Source of the DNA: Bradyrhizobium canariense
GTDB lineage: Bacteria > Pseudomonadota > Alphaproteobacteria > Rhizobiales > Xanthobacteraceae
Direction of reading: 5' to 3'
NCBI RefSeq assembly: GCF_019402665.1
Contig: NZ_VSST01000002.1
Location: forward strand, 1 to 64,000
DNA length: 64,000 nt
Positions 9,216 to 19,037 of this stretch are shown one piece after another. A model generated the notes under the pieces. It made no database searches. It saw nothing but the letters and a program-made list of their open reading frames with translations, and had not been told where the DNA came from. Made by a program: the position numbers and the translations under genes. Every line of letters begins with the position of its first letter. Position 1 is the first letter of the stretch.

Positions 9216-10883
9216 ATGAACCGCCGACTGGACAATGACCGCACCATCCGCGCGCCCCGCGGCAGCGAAATCAGCGCCAAGAGCTGGCTGACGGAAGCGC
9301 CCTTGCGCATGCTCATGAACAATCTCGATCCCGACGTTGCAGAACGTCCGAGCGAGCTCGTGGTCTATGGCGGCATCGGCCGCGCCGCGCGCGACTGGGA
9401 GAGCTTTGACCGGATCGTTGCTTCGCTGCGCGAGCTCGAGGACGACCAGACGCTGCTGGTCCAGTCCGGCAAGCCGGTCGGTGTGTTCCGCACCCATGCT
9501 GACGCGCCGCGCGTTCTGATTGCGAACTCCAACATCGTGCCGCACTGGGCGACGCTCGATCATTTCAACGAGCTCGATCGCAAGGGCCTGATGATGTACG
9601 GCCAGATGACGGCGGGTTCCTGGATCTATATCGGCAGCCAGGGCATCGTGCAGGGCACCTACGAGACTTTTGTTGAGGTCGGGCGTCGCCATTACGGCGG
9701 CAGCCTCGCCGGCAAATGGATTCTGACGGCCGGTCTCGGCGGCATGGGCGGCGCGCAGCCGCTGGCTGCGACCATGGCGGGAGCCTCGATGCTGGCAGTC
9801 GAATGCCAGCCGAGCCGCATCGAGATGCGTCTGCGCACCGGTTATCTCGATCGCCAGGCCGCCACGCTCGACGAGGCACTTGCGATCACGGCGGAGGCGG
9901 CCAAGACGAAGAAGGCGGTCTCGGTCGGTCTGCTCGGCAATGCCGCGGAGATTTTTCCCGAGCTGGTCCGCCGCGGCGTCAGGCCCGATATCGTCACCGA
10001 CCAGACCAGCGCGCACGATCCGATCAACGGCTATTTGCCGAAGGGCTGGACGCTCGCGGAGTGGGAAGCCACGCGCGCCGCCGACCCCAAGGCCGTGGAG
10101 CGCGCCTCGAAAACCTCGATGGTCGAGCACGTCCAGGCCATGCTGGATTTCCATGCGCAAGGCATCCCGACCCTCGACTACGGCAACAACATCCGCCAGA
10201 TGGCCCAGGACATGGGCCTGAAGAATGCCTTCGATTTTCCGGGCTTTGTCCCCGCCTATATCCGTCCGTTGTTCTGCCGCGGCGTCGGGCCGTTCCGCTG
10301 GGCGGCGCTGTCGGGAGATCCCGAGGACATCTTCAAGACCGACGCCAAGGTCAAGGAGCTGATGCCTGACGACAAGCACCTGCACAATTGGCTCGACATG
10401 GCCAGGGAGCGCATCAAGTTTCAGGGCCTGCCGGCACGGATCTGCTGGGTCGGGCTTGGCGATCGCGATCGCCTGGGCCTTGCCTTCAACGAGATGGTGG
10501 CGCGCGGCGAATTGAAGGCACCCATCGTGATCGGCCGCGACCATCTCGACAGCGGCTCGGTGGCGAGCCCCAACCGCGAAACCGAAGCGATGAAGGACGG
10601 GTCGGATGCTGTGTCCGACTGGCCCTTGCTCAACGCTCTGCTCAATTGCGCCAGCGGCGCGACCTGGGTGTCGCTGCATCATGGCGGTGGCGTCGGTATC
10701 GGCTATTCCCAGCATGCCGGCATGGTGATCGTCGCCGACGGCACGCCGGAAGCGGCGAAGCGGATCGCGCGCGTGCTCTGGAACGACCCTGGCAGCGGAG
10801 TCATGCGCCACGCCGACGCGGGCTACGACACCGCGATCGAATGCGCCCGCGACAAAGGGCTCGATCTGCCGAGCTTGCGCTAG
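9216..10883 (+). CDS. hutU: HutU, urocanate hydratase
   Basis: A 555-aa protein with the Rossmann-like NAD segment [10 protein letters not shown], the [12 protein letters not shown]-terminal signature and the conserved [19 protein letters not shown] stretch. It uses tightly bound NAD+ to hydrate urocanate to imidazolonepropionate. The start MNRRLDND at 9216 lies 13 bp after hutH. It ends the hutIHU arm and converges on the GGDEF/EAL gene with only 12 bp between stops. Confidence 0.97.
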   Translation: MNRRLDNDRTIRAPRGSEISAKSWLTEAPLRMLMNNLDPDVAERPSELVVYGGIGRAARDWESFDRIVASLRELEDDQTLLVQSGKPVGVFRTHADAPRVLIANSNIVPHWATLDHFNELDRKGLMMYGQMTAGSWIYIGSQGIVQGTYETFVEVGRRHYGGSLAGKWILTAGLGGMGGAQPLAATMAGASMLAVECQPSRIEMRLRTGYLDRQAATLDEALAITAEAAKTKKAVSVGLLGNAAEIFPELVRRGVRPDIVTDQTSAHDPINGYLPKGWTLAEWEATRAADPKAVERASKTSMVEHVQAMLDFHAQGIPTLDYGNNIRQMAQDMGLKNAFDFPGFVPAYIRPLFCRGVGPFRWAALSGDPEDIFKTDAKVKELMPDDKHLHNWLDMARERIKFQGLPARICWVGLGDRDRLGLAFNEMVARGELKAPIVIGRDHLDSGSVASPNRETEAMKDGSDAVSDWPLLNALLNCASGATWVSLHHGGGVGIGYSQHAGMVIVADGTPEAAKRIARVLWNDPGSGVMRHADAGYDTAIECARDKGLDLPSLR

Positions 10884-10895
10884 TCCAGGCGCGAC

Positions 10896-12902
10896 TCAGG
10901 CCACGACCCTGGCTCCGGCGCCGCCGAGGCGCTGGCGTTCCTTTGCGAGATACTCGTCGATCGCGTCGCCGTGCATGGGCTTTGCGAAGTAGTAGCCCTG
11001 GATGAAGTCGCATCCCAGCCGGCGCAGGGTGTCGAGCTGAGCGCGGGTCTCTACGCCCTCGGCGACGCAGGCGATCTCCATGTCGTCACAGAGGCCCGTG
11101 AGAGACTTGATGATCTTGTGGCTCACTGGGTTGTCGTTGACGTCGGCGATGAAGCTGCGGTCGATCTTGATCTTGTCGAGCGGCAGCCAGTGCACGTGGC
11201 TCAGCGAGGAATAGCCGGTGCCGAAATCGTCCAGCGAAATGCCGCAGCCCATCGCCTTCAATGCCGCGATCGACTGTTGTGCGCGTACGAAATCGAAGGT
11301 GACGGCGGTCTCGGTGATCTCGAAATCGATCCGGCGCGGCGACAGCCCGCTCTTCTCGACGATGGTGATCAGAGGCAGGACGCCCTCGGGTGAGCAGATG
11401 TCGTGGGCGGACAGGTTGAACGACAGGCGGATGTGGTCGGGCCAGGTCCTGGCCGTCGCGAGCGCGCGCGCCAGCAGCGCTTGCGTCAGCGGCCGGATCA
11501 GGCCGATGCGCTCGGCGGCGGGAATGAAGTCGGCCGGCGAAACCAGGCCGAGGCGGGAGCTGCGCCAGCGCGCCAGGACCTCGAAGCCGGCGGTGTGCTC
11601 GCTCATGGCGTCCACGATCGGCTGGAACACCAAGTCCATCTCGGTGCTGAAATCGGCGGTGCGCAGCAAATTCTCGATGACGCCGCGGCTGCGGATCTCG
11701 GCCTCGAGCTCGCTCGAGAAGATCACGGTGCGGCCGCGCAGATGCCGCTTGGCGTGATAGAGCGAATAGTCGGCGCATTCATAGAGCGCTTCCGCCGTCG
11801 TTGCCGATTGCGGGAATAGCGCGAAGCCGATCGAGCAGGACAGCCCGGTATGGGCGGTGTCGAGCTGGTAGGGCAGCTTGACCTGGTCACCAACGCGTTC
11901 GCCGAGCCGCATCAGATCCGCATCGTCAGGGTCGCCGCACACGACGAGGCCGAACTCGTCGCCGCCGAGCCTGGCGAATTCCACCCGCTGCGGGCCGAAG
12001 CCCTCGCAGACTTCGCGGATGCGCCGGCCCGCCTCGATCAGAACGCGGTCGCCGACCGAATGGCCGTAATTGTCGTTGATCGGCTTGAAGCCATCGAGGT
12101 CGATGATCCCGACCGCGACGCGAACGTTCCTGCGCTCGGCATCGGTGAACGCGCTCGACAGCTCGGCGAAGAAGCGGCGGCGGTTCGGCAGTTCGGTCAG
12201 GGAATCGAGGTTGGCGAGGCGGAAGTTCTCGTCCGAGAGGGCTTGGGTCGCCGCCTGCTGCGCCAGCAGCGATTTGCGGCTCGCGACGAGATCGGCGAAG
12301 TCGCGATAGTAGATGAACAGCACCGTCACCATCGCCCCCGACACGAGCAGATTGTTGACGGCGATCGCCTTCAGCGTCGGCTCGCCGGTGGCCCAGAAGA
12401 ACAGCACATAGGGCACGTCGACGACCAGCGTCACGATCAGTGCCGCCGAGCGCAGATGCATCAGCGAGAAGATGCAGCCGATCACGGTCACCGCCATGTA
12501 AAAGGCAACCTGGCTCTTGGCGAAGGGGTCGCCGTAAGGGTAGAGCGCGAAGGACCAGACTGTGAAGCCCGCGCCGATCGGCAATGTCATCCAGTTGGTG
12601 GCGCGCAGATTGCGTAGGATGTCGGCATCGGTGCGCACGAGGTGCCGTTGGCGCAGCCACCAGAAGGTGCGAAGCGCCGCGAGCGCGGTCAGCACGGATG
12701 GCACGATGAGCGTCAACCAGTCCGGCGCCACGCTCACATAGGTATAGGCGACAGCGATCGTGTTGCTCATGAGGATGAAATAGAGCAACGGGATCTGCTT
12801 GGAGAAGGCGTCGAATTGCGCGCGCGTGAGGTCGGGGTCAGCGGGCACGCGAAACAGCTGCAACGCGGCGGCGAGATGAGACTTCAAATTGGTGACAGGC
12901 AT
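10896..12902 (-). CDS. Membrane-bound GGDEF-EAL cyclic-di-GMP protein
   Basis: A 668-aa protein with about five N-terminal membrane helices (roughly residues 35-210), then GGDEF and EAL domains. The cyclase site is intact (RLGGDEFGL). The EAL domain keeps EVLARW, DDFGTGYSSL, KIDRSFI and a C-terminal QGYYFAKP, so phosphodiesterase activity is also plausible. It may make, degrade or switch between both activities on cyclic-di-GMP. It has no obvious link to its neighbours. Confidence 0.95.
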   Translation of the reverse strand: MPVTNLKSHLAAALQLFRVPADPDLTRAQFDAFSKQIPLLYFILMSNTIAVAYTYVSVAPDWLTLIVPSVLTALAALRTFWWLRQRHLVRTDADILRNLRATNWMTLPIGAGFTVWSFALYPYGDPFAKSQVAFYMAVTVIGCIFSLMHLRSAALIVTLVVDVPYVLFFWATGEPTLKAIAVNNLLVSGAMVTVLFIYYRDFADLVASRKSLLAQQAATQALSDENFRLANLDSLTELPNRRRFFAELSSAFTDAERRNVRVAVGIIDLDGFKPINDNYGHSVGDRVLIEAGRRIREVCEGFGPQRVEFARLGGDEFGLVVCGDPDDADLMRLGERVGDQVKLPYQLDTAHTGLSCSIGFALFPQSATTAEALYECADYSLYHAKRHLRGRTVIFSSELEAEIRSRGVIENLLRTADFSTEMDLVFQPIVDAMSEHTAGFEVLARWRSSRLGLVSPADFIPAAERIGLIRPLTQALLARALATARTWPDHIRLSFNLSAHDICSPEGVLPLITIVEKSGLSPRRIDFEITETAVTFDFVRAQQSIAALKAMGCGISLDDFGTGYSSLSHVHWLPLDKIKIDRSFIADVNDNPVSHKIIKSLTGLCDDMEIACVAEGVETRAQLDTLRRLGCDFIQGYYFAKPMHGDAIDEYLAKERQRLGGAGARVVA

Positions 12903-13228
12903 TGCAATACGAGCCCCGGATCCCCTTCAAAACGCTGGGGATGTTGCACGGCGAGGGTAAAGGTCGCGTTAGGCGGGTCTCGCAGGAAAAGCCGACGAAG
13001 GTTGTACGCTACCGGGAGTTTTCCGGCCGCCTGCATTGGTGAGGCCGGGTTAACGATATGTGGCGGCGAAAACGAGCGTATCGATTGCAAAAGACCGCAA
13101 AAACGTTGGTGACGCTCTGCTAACCATCGGTGTCGGCGCAGCATTCTGTCGCATCGCCAATGGTGCGAGGCGATCTGCTCGCACACCTCTCTTTGTCGAG
13201 GAAAGGTGTGCGGATGCCCGGATGACCG
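12903..13228. other. Intergenic region with a hairpin beyond the beta-lactamase gene
   Basis: No credible gene was seen. Close to the 3' end of the beta-lactamase gene, CGCACACCT (13180-13188) pairs with AGGTGTGCG (13204-13212), a 9-bp perfect stem that could help end its transcript. No U-run follows on the minus strand. The rest presumably holds the promoter of the GGDEF/EAL gene near 12903; no motif was recognised. Confidence 0.5.
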
Positions 13229-14083
13229 CTATTTCTTCTCGAGCGCGGCGGTCTGCTTGGCGAGCTGCTTGTCGAAATCCTCCGACAGGGTTGTGGCGTA
13301 GGCTGCGAGCTCACCCGGCTTGACGAACGGGTTCGGTGCGCCGTCCTTCATTTCGGCGCGCTTGGCCTGCATGCCATAGACCTCCGGATGCGGCCCGAGC
13401 AGCACGTCGATCTTCATCGCCTTCACCTTGGCGTAGGTCGCACGGTAGTCGTCGACGATTCCGGCATGGGTCGGCTGGCCGACCAGCCGGTTCAATGCCA
13501 CCGTGCCGCTACAGAAGAACAGCACCTTGCGGTCCTGATTGCCGTCCTTGACGGTCATTTCCCAGCTCGTGCAGCCCGGCGAGTGGCCAGGAGTCGCATG
13601 CGCCGTCAACGTGGTGTCGCCGAGCGTGACCTTGTCGCCTTCCTTCACGGCGCGATCGACCTTCACTGCGGGGAAGGCAAGGTCCTCGTTCTTCTCGTCG
13701 CCAGGATAATAGCCGCCTTCCAGCAGCTGCTTGTCGCGTTCGCCGGCGATCAGCTGCGAGCCGGTCTCCTTCTTGATTTCGGCGAAACCGCCGGTGTGGT
13801 CGAAATGCGCGTGCGTATTGAGGATGATCTTGATGTCGGAGACCTTGAGACCGAGCTTGGCAACGTTGTCCTTGATCATGCCGGTGGATTCCGGAAGCGC
13901 CGTATCCATCAGGATCAGGCCCTGTGAAATCTTGATGATGTAGACGGCGATGCCGTCAGTGCCGACATAGTAGATGTTGCCGATGAGCTGGAACGGCTCG
14001 AACGGCGGGGTCCATTTCTTGGTGACCGCCGCAATGAAATCCTTGACGGTCTGCGCCTGCGCGCCGGTTGCGAGGAACGCCAA
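13229..14083 (-). CDS. Subclass B3 metallo-beta-lactamase, BJP-1-like; start region appears frameshifted
   Basis: The mature region closely resembles, as I remember it, BJP-1 of Bradyrhizobium, a class B3 enzyme that hydrolyses beta-lactams in the periplasm. It has the zinc motif HAHFDH, a third His in ATPGHSPGC and the B3-type His in LLGPHPEVYG. The expected ATG with a GGGAG ribosome-binding site lies at 14109-14111, but it is out of frame by one base: the start reads ATGAAAGCTCACG, and deleting one A would give MKLTAALCAL, a perfect signal peptide. The only in-frame start left is a TTG at 14083, which leaves a stunted leader. This is either real inactivation or a sequence error in an A run. 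Confidence 0.85.
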   Translation of the reverse strand: MAFLATGAQAQTVKDFIAAVTKKWTPPFEPFQLIGNIYYVGTDGIAVYIIKISQGLILMDTALPESTGMIKDNVAKLGLKVSDIKIILNTHAHFDHTGGFAEIKKETGSQLIAGERDKQLLEGGYYPGDEKNEDLAFPAVKVDRAVKEGDKVTLGDTTLTAHATPGHSPGCTSWEMTVKDGNQDRKVLFFCSGTVALNRLVGQPTHAGIVDDYRATYAKVKAMKIDVLLGPHPEVYGMQAKRAEMKDGAPNPFVKPGELAAYATTLSEDFDKQLAKQTAALEKK

Positions 14084-14388
14084 TGCACAGAGCGCGGCCG
14101 TGAGCTTTCATAGTTTGTCTCCCAGATTGTTCTTGCAGATTGTTCTTGTCGTCTTGATCGGGCGCGGCCTTCGCGCGGCCGGCCGGCAAGCTACGTCGTG
14201 CGAGGTGCGGCAGCAACGGCCACATGTCTGAAAAATGTCGTGGCATGCGCGGAATACCCGTGCCTGCCCGTTTTGAGCATGGCGGCCATATCTGCAACGC
14301 GGCCGGCTGGAGTTTGACCGCGCGCAGGCGGCTCGTCATACTTTGCGACAAGGCGAGCCAGAAAGACTCGTCGGCATCGGGAGCTGAA

Positions 14389-15705
14389 ATGACCAAATCA
14401 TTCTCCGTCCTTGCGGGGACGCTGATTTTCCTCGTCTCCTTCACTTCGATTGCCTTCTCGCAGCCGGCCTGCGTCACCCAGAACATGGTGATGCCGCCTG
14501 GGGCCAACAGCACCGACAAGGCGGCCCCGTTCTTTATCGATACGACGGGTCTCGATTTCAAGACGGCGCCTCCGACGCGCGATCCATCCAATCCCAATTA
14601 CCCGCGCGCGACCGAGCTTCCTGACGGAACGCTGCCGCCACCGGGTGCCGAGGGCAATTTTATCATCGGCCCCACCCACAATCCTGCGCCGGAGACGATC
14701 GCGAGGGAGGGTGTGCCGCGCGGGACGACAAAATCCTTCACGCTGCCGTCGAAGGAGAGCACCATCTACAATCCCGGCTTGATCCGCGACGACGTCGCCG
14801 GCTGCACCAACTCCTCGATCATGACGACCGTCACGGCGCCGGAGGACAAGTCGCACATGATCGTCACCACCAGCCATCCCGGCGTCTGGTCGCGCACCAT
14901 CGACGTCTATGTGCCGGCGCAATATGTGCGCGGCACCGAGGCGCCGTTCATCGTGGTCGGCGACGGCGGCTCCAACGCCTACAAGGATCTCGCCGTCACG
15001 CTCGACAATCTGATCGCGCAGCGCCGCGTGCCGCCGATGATCGCGATCCAGATCGGCAATGGCGGGCAGGACGCGCAGGGCAGTCAGCGCGGCCGCGAAT
15101 ATGACGCGGTGTCAGGGGCCTACGCGCAGTTCGTCGAGCGTGAAGTGCTGCCGCTGGTCGAAAAGAATGCCGACGTCAAGCTGACCAGAAATCCCGATGG
15201 GCGTGCGACCATGGGGCTGAGTTCGAGCGGTGTGGCAGCCTTCACCATAGCGTGGTTCTATCCCGATCTCTATCACCGCGTGCTGGCGTTCTCGCCGACC
15301 ATGGTCAACCAGCAATGGCCGCACGACCCGTCGCTGCGCGGCGGCGCCTGGGAATATCACAGCGCATGGACGGGGCCGGCCACACCCAATCTCATTTCCA
15401 AGGCTGGCGTGCTCACGCCGGCCGAGCCGCCCGGCGTGCCGCTGATCGTCGCTGCGCCGGCCAAGCCGATCCGCTTCTGGTTCTTCGGCGGCGACCAGGA
15501 CCTGTTCTATCCGAACCCCACCATTCCCGACGGCATGCACGACTGGACCCTGTCCAACGCGCTGATGGCCAAGGTGCTGGCGGAGAAGGGCTACCACTAT
15601 CAGTTTCTGTTCGTGCGCAACGCCAAGCACGTCGACCGTCCCACGATCGCGCAGACGCTGCCGTCGGCGCTGGAGTGGGTCTGGAAGGGCTATCCGATCC
15701 CCTGA
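14389..15705 (+). CDS. Secreted esterase-family protein (alpha/beta hydrolase, Fes/esterase D-like)
   Basis: A 438-aa protein with a signal peptide ending near AFSQP. The C-terminal 250 residues form a putative-esterase domain: FIVVGDGGSN oxyanion strand, a nucleophile region MGLSSSGVAA, an acid candidate in FFGGDQDLFY and a late His in NAKHVDRP. The N-terminal 150 residues resemble nothing I recognise. The ATG at 14389 puts the signal peptide at the N terminus; longer in-frame extensions are not convincing. Enterochelin esterase-like enzymes cleave siderophore or carbohydrate esters, but no substrate can be named here. Confidence 0.8.
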   Translation: MTKSFSVLAGTLIFLVSFTSIAFSQPACVTQNMVMPPGANSTDKAAPFFIDTTGLDFKTAPPTRDPSNPNYPRATELPDGTLPPPGAEGNFIIGPTHNPAPETIAREGVPRGTTKSFTLPSKESTIYNPGLIRDDVAGCTNSSIMTTVTAPEDKSHMIVTTSHPGVWSRTIDVYVPAQYVRGTEAPFIVVGDGGSNAYKDLAVTLDNLIAQRRVPPMIAIQIGNGGQDAQGSQRGREYDAVSGAYAQFVEREVLPLVEKNADVKLTRNPDGRATMGLSSSGVAAFTIAWFYPDLYHRVLAFSPTMVNQQWPHDPSLRGGAWEYHSAWTGPATPNLISKAGVLTPAEPPGVPLIVAAPAKPIRFWFFGGDQDLFYPNPTIPDGMHDWTLSNALMAKVLAEKGYHYQFLFVRNAKHVDRPTIAQTLPSALEWVWKGYPIP

Positions 15706-15722
15706 GCGCAGGGAATAAAGGG

Positions 15723-16853
15723 TCAGGCGAGAGCGGCCTGGCGTTCCCGCATTGGTTCGCGGACCCGATCGGGTTTCCCCGGCTCGGCGAGCCGCGTAAA
15801 ACTGCGCTGGCTTGCATGCGCGGGTGCTTCGACAATCACGCCTTCGCAAACGATCTGTCCACCGAGCATCCGGAATTCCAGCTTGTCGTAGCGCGGCATC
15901 GTCTCGCCGGGCGCGGGCGGCAGCAGCCCGACACTGCCCTGGATGTTCAGTGTGGCATCACCGGCGCCGTGAAGGCGCGGATTCCACATCCTGATCCCGG
16001 TCTCCGCCCAACGCTGCCGGATCAGCGTGGCGCGGTCGGCTGGTTCTGCGATCTTTGCACGGATCTTCGGCGCGCCAGTGATCTCCGGAGCGGGGGCCTC
16101 GAGGGCCGGCTCCGGCGCAACATCCGTGACGACGCTGGGCGTGTCGTCGGCGACTTTCGCGGCGCTGGGGGAGGAATCGCTGTCGATGCTATCCTCAGCG
16201 ACATGCTCCGCCGAGATTTCGCGATCGGCAAGCGCCACACACGCATCGTCGAGAGTTGAGCGAGTATCCACGTCGACGGTAGCGGAATGCTCGTCGTTGA
16301 CGGCGAGAGCGGGGGCATCAACCGGGACGACCTCGACCGCGGCATCGGCGGACGAGGCCTCCTCCGCGACAACGGGCTCAACGGCCGCAAGCTCGGGAGA
16401 TGCATCGCTGTTGGTGATGAGTTCGGGGACGTCGACCGGCTCGCGCACGACCTCGATGGTCGCGACCGACGCTTCCTCCACGACGACCGGCTCGACGTCC
16501 GCCGCCGTCTCCCGGGAGGATTCGTCGCTGCCGCTGATATCGGCTGGCGCTTCCGACGGGCTCTCCGCGATGACAGGGCTGGCGCTGTCGTCTTCGGCCG
16601 AAGCCGCGACCGCGGCGTCGCAGTGCGACGTATCCACGCCGATGCTGGTGTCGAGAACCTCCGCGGCTACTGCAATGTCAGCAACAATGGCGGATGAGGC
16701 GTCTGCGGTATCAGGCGCGACCGCGATGCTGCCGCCGTGCGGCGCAGGCCGAAGCCGGGTCAACGCCCATTTCACCGCGGGGATGCGGCGCAGCAACGAT
16801 ATCAGTCTCGAAAGCACTGGGAGTTGTCCAAGAGGTACTCGGCTTGAGGCCAT
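15723..16853 (-). CDS. Hypothetical acidic, Ala/Val/Glu-rich protein
   Basis: A 376-aa product. A basic, weakly amphipathic N terminus (SRLISLLRRIPAVKW) is followed by about 200 residues of low-complexity Ala, Val, Glu, Asp and Ser with repeated VEPVV-EEAS units. A more ordered C-terminal 110 residues contains WAETGIRMWNPRLHGAG. The ATG at 16853 was preferred over a GTG 39 bp upstream. No family was recognised. The C-terminal block looks like a small conserved domain behind a disordered linker. It converges on the esterase gene. Confidence 0.65.
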   Translation of the reverse strand: MASSRVPLGQLPVLSRLISLLRRIPAVKWALTRLRPAPHGGSIAVAPDTADASSAIVADIAVAAEVLDTSIGVDTSHCDAAVAASAEDDSASPVIAESPSEAPADISGSDESSRETAADVEPVVVEEASVATIEVVREPVDVPELITNSDASPELAAVEPVVAEEASSADAAVEVVPVDAPALAVNDEHSATVDVDTRSTLDDACVALADREISAEHVAEDSIDSDSSPSAAKVADDTPSVVTDVAPEPALEAPAPEITGAPKIRAKIAEPADRATLIRQRWAETGIRMWNPRLHGAGDATLNIQGSVGLLPPAPGETMPRYDKLEFRMLGGQIVCEGVIVEAPAHASQRSFTRLAEPGKPDRVREPMRERQAALA

Positions 16854-17109
16854 CGCTGATTCGCCAGCAATGTAAAAATCCCCGGCTGTCACACTGATGT
16901 CAATGTAGGTGGGACCAATTGCAGAACATCCAAGCCTTTAGAGCGCGCGGCTGCGAGTTAGCCGGCGTGACTGTAGTCAAGCTGCAGCCCCGCCAACACG
17001 TTTCGTTCGACACCAAGACCTTCGCGTATGACATCGGCGAGCTTTGGCGGCACGAAGACTCTTGGAGAGGGGACGATCGCCCCTCTCCGGACTTCCGATC
17101 GATGCAAGC

Positions 17110-17382
17110 CTACTTTCCGGAGCCCGCGCCGCCGCCGGCCTGGCTGCCCATGTTGTTCGTGTTGCTGCCGCCGGCCGACGGAGTCTGCTTGCCCTTGCTG
17201 TCGGCGGCCTCGTTCTGCATGTTCGACGACGCGCCGGTCGTCATGCCCTTGGTCGCGGGGCCCCGCGACGAAGGGCCGACGTCGCCATGGCCGGATGCGC
17301 CTGGGGCGGGTTGTGTCTGCGCAAAGGCGCCGCCGGTCGCCAGCGCCATGATGCATGCGGATGCCAAAATGATCTTCTTCAT
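17110..17382 (-). CDS. Small secreted Gly/Ser/Asn-rich hypothetical protein
   Basis: A 90-aa product with a standard signal peptide (MKKIILASACIMALATGGAF, cleavage near AFAQT). The mature part is low-complexity, rich in Gly, Ser, Asn, Gln and Pro, with no fold apparent. It begins 174 bp from tupA and is divergent from it. It resembles in style, not in clear sequence, the small secreted protein at 26811-27071. No function can be assigned. Confidence 0.65.
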   Translation of the reverse strand: MKKIILASACIMALATGGAFAQTQPAPGASGHGDVGPSSRGPATKGMTTGASSNMQNEAADSKGKQTPSAGGSNTNNMGSQAGGGAGSGK

Positions 17383-17555
17383 CTGGTTTCCTCCTGGGTT
17401 GACTTGAGGACAACTTGCGCGCGGAGCGGACGTTCCTCACAGGGAAGCGTCGCGAGGATCATGACCAAGCACGTTGCGGTGCTTGTCGAGGTTCCCTGTA
17501 CGGCTCTATCGACGGTAGAGTTTGGAACATCGGGCATCTGGTGTAAGGACGAGGC

Positions 17556-18365
17556 ATGAAAAAGATAATGACTCTCGGAGCGATTCTGCTCTGGTCCACG
17601 ATCGCAGTCGCGCAGGAGCGCGCCATCACCGTGGCCTCGACGACGTCGACGGAACAGTCGGGGCTGTTCGGTTACTTGCTGCCGCTGTTCTCGAAGGCCG
17701 CGGGCATCGACGTGAAGGTCGTTGCCGTCGGTACGGGCCAGGCGCTCGACATCGGGCGGCGCGGCGATGCAGACGTCGTGTTCGTCCATGACAGGCCCGC
17801 CGAGGACAAGTTCATGTCCGAAGGGGAGGGCGTGAAGCGCTTTGATGTCATGTACAACGACTTCGTCATTGTCGGGCCGAAGAGCGATCCCGCGAAGATC
17901 GCCGGCGGCAAGGACGTGGCCGATGCGCTGCGCAAGATCGCCGCCGCGAAGGCGCCGTTCATCTCGCGCGGCGACAAGTCCGGCACGCACGCGGCCGAGC
18001 TACGGCTGTGGAAGGAGGCAGGCATCGACCTCGGTGCCGCCAAGGACGGCTGGTATCGCGAGATCGGTCAGGGCATGGGCCCGGCACTGAACATGGCGTC
18101 GTCGTCCAATGCCTATCTGCTGTCTGACCGCGGCACCTGGTTGTCATTCAAGAACCGCGGCGAGCTTACCGTCCTGACGGAAGGCGACAAGCGGCTGTTC
18201 AACCAGTACGGCGTCATGCTGGTCAATCCGGCCAAGCATGCGAACGTGAAGGCGCAGGACGGGCAGGCCTTCATCGACTGGCTGATCTCTCCTGGGGGGC
18301 AGGAGGCCATCGCCGGCTACAAGGTCGGGGGCGAGCAGCTATTTTTCCCCAACGCGTCCCACTAG
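17556..18365 (+). CDS. tupA: TupA-like tungstate ABC transporter substrate-binding protein
   Basis: A 269-aa precursor with a signal peptide ending at AVAQE and the hallmark TTSTEQSGLF oxyanion-binding motif of tungstate-binding proteins. It also has GTGQALDIGRRGDADV and SRGDKSGTH, which supply further oxyanion contacts. It would capture tungstate, or molybdate less tightly, in the periplasm. The AAGGACGAG ribosome site supports the ATG at 17556. It is unusual that the cognate permease lies on the opposite strand and converges, their 3' ends overlapping by 27 bp. Confidence 0.9.
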   Translation: MKKIMTLGAILLWSTIAVAQERAITVASTTSTEQSGLFGYLLPLFSKAAGIDVKVVAVGTGQALDIGRRGDADVVFVHDRPAEDKFMSEGEGVKRFDVMYNDFVIVGPKSDPAKIAGGKDVADALRKIAAAKAPFISRGDKSGTHAAELRLWKEAGIDLGAAKDGWYREIGQGMGPALNMASSSNAYLLSDRGTWLSFKNRGELTVLTEGDKRLFNQYGVMLVNPAKHANVKAQDGQAFIDWLISPGGQEAIAGYKVGGEQLFFPNASH

Positions 18366-19037
18366 CAGGAAGGCGACGGTGGACACTGCGACGCTGAGTG
18401 CGAGCAGGATCAGCCCGAGCCCGAGCGCCAGCGGCAGGTCGCCCTTGCTGGTCTCCAGCGCGATCGCCGTCGTCATCGTGCGCGTGAAACCGCGGATGTT
18501 GCCGCCGACGACGAGGATGGCGCCAACCTCCGCGATCGCGCGCCCGAAGGCTGCTAGAAAGGCCGTCAGCAGCGAGGTCCGGCCCAGCGCGAACAGCAAG
18601 CCGATGCTGCGCAACGTCGACAGCCCGTCGATCCGCGCCAAGTCGCCATACTCCGCCCACAGCAGGCTCGCCGGCCGGTGGACGAGTGCAACCACGATCG
18701 GTGTTGCGAGCAGCGATTGCGCAATCACCATGGCCGTTGGCGTAAACAACAGGCCGGCGGCCCCGAACGGGCCGGATCGTGACAGCAAAAGATAGAGTGC
18801 GAGCCCGACCACGACCGGCGGAAGACCAAGCAAGGCATTGGTGAGGACGATGATGACCTGCCGCCCGCGGAACCGGGTGATCGCAAGCAGCGCCCCGAAC
18901 GGCGCCCCGATCAGAAGCGCGAGGATGCTGGCGGTGAGGCTGACGCGCACCGACAGCCCGACGATGGCCAGAAGCTCCGCATCGGCCTCGCCGATCAGCG
19001 TGAACGCGGCGCCGACGGATCGCGCGAAGTCGTTCAT
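18339..19037 (-). CDS. tupB: TupB-like tungstate ABC transporter permease
   Basis: A 232-aa membrane protein with five to six helices and the permease signature AFGRAIAEVGAILVVGGNIRG, typical of tungstate/molybdate channels. It faces tupA tail to tail. No TupC ATPase lies on either side, so the ATPase must be encoded elsewhere or shared. Tungstate import would fit tungsten-dependent formate dehydrogenases at the end of C1 oxidation, but none is seen in this window. Confidence 0.88.
   Translation of the reverse strand: MNDFARSVGAAFTLIGEADAELLAIVGLSVRVSLTASILALLIGAPFGALLAITRFRGRQVIIVLTNALLGLPPVVVGLALYLLLSRSGPFGAAGLLFTPTAMVIAQSLLATPIVVALVHRPASLLWAEYGDLARIDGLSTLRSIGLLFALGRTSLLTAFLAAFGRAIAEVGAILVVGGNIRGFTRTMTTAIALETSKGDLPLALGLGLILLALSVAVSTVAFLLVGRVGEK

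Noticed and set aside
10971..12617. Long open frames on the plus strand opposite the GGDEF/EAL gene
   Set aside because: They are antisense shadows typical of high-GC coding DNA; the minus-strand protein has full conserved domains.
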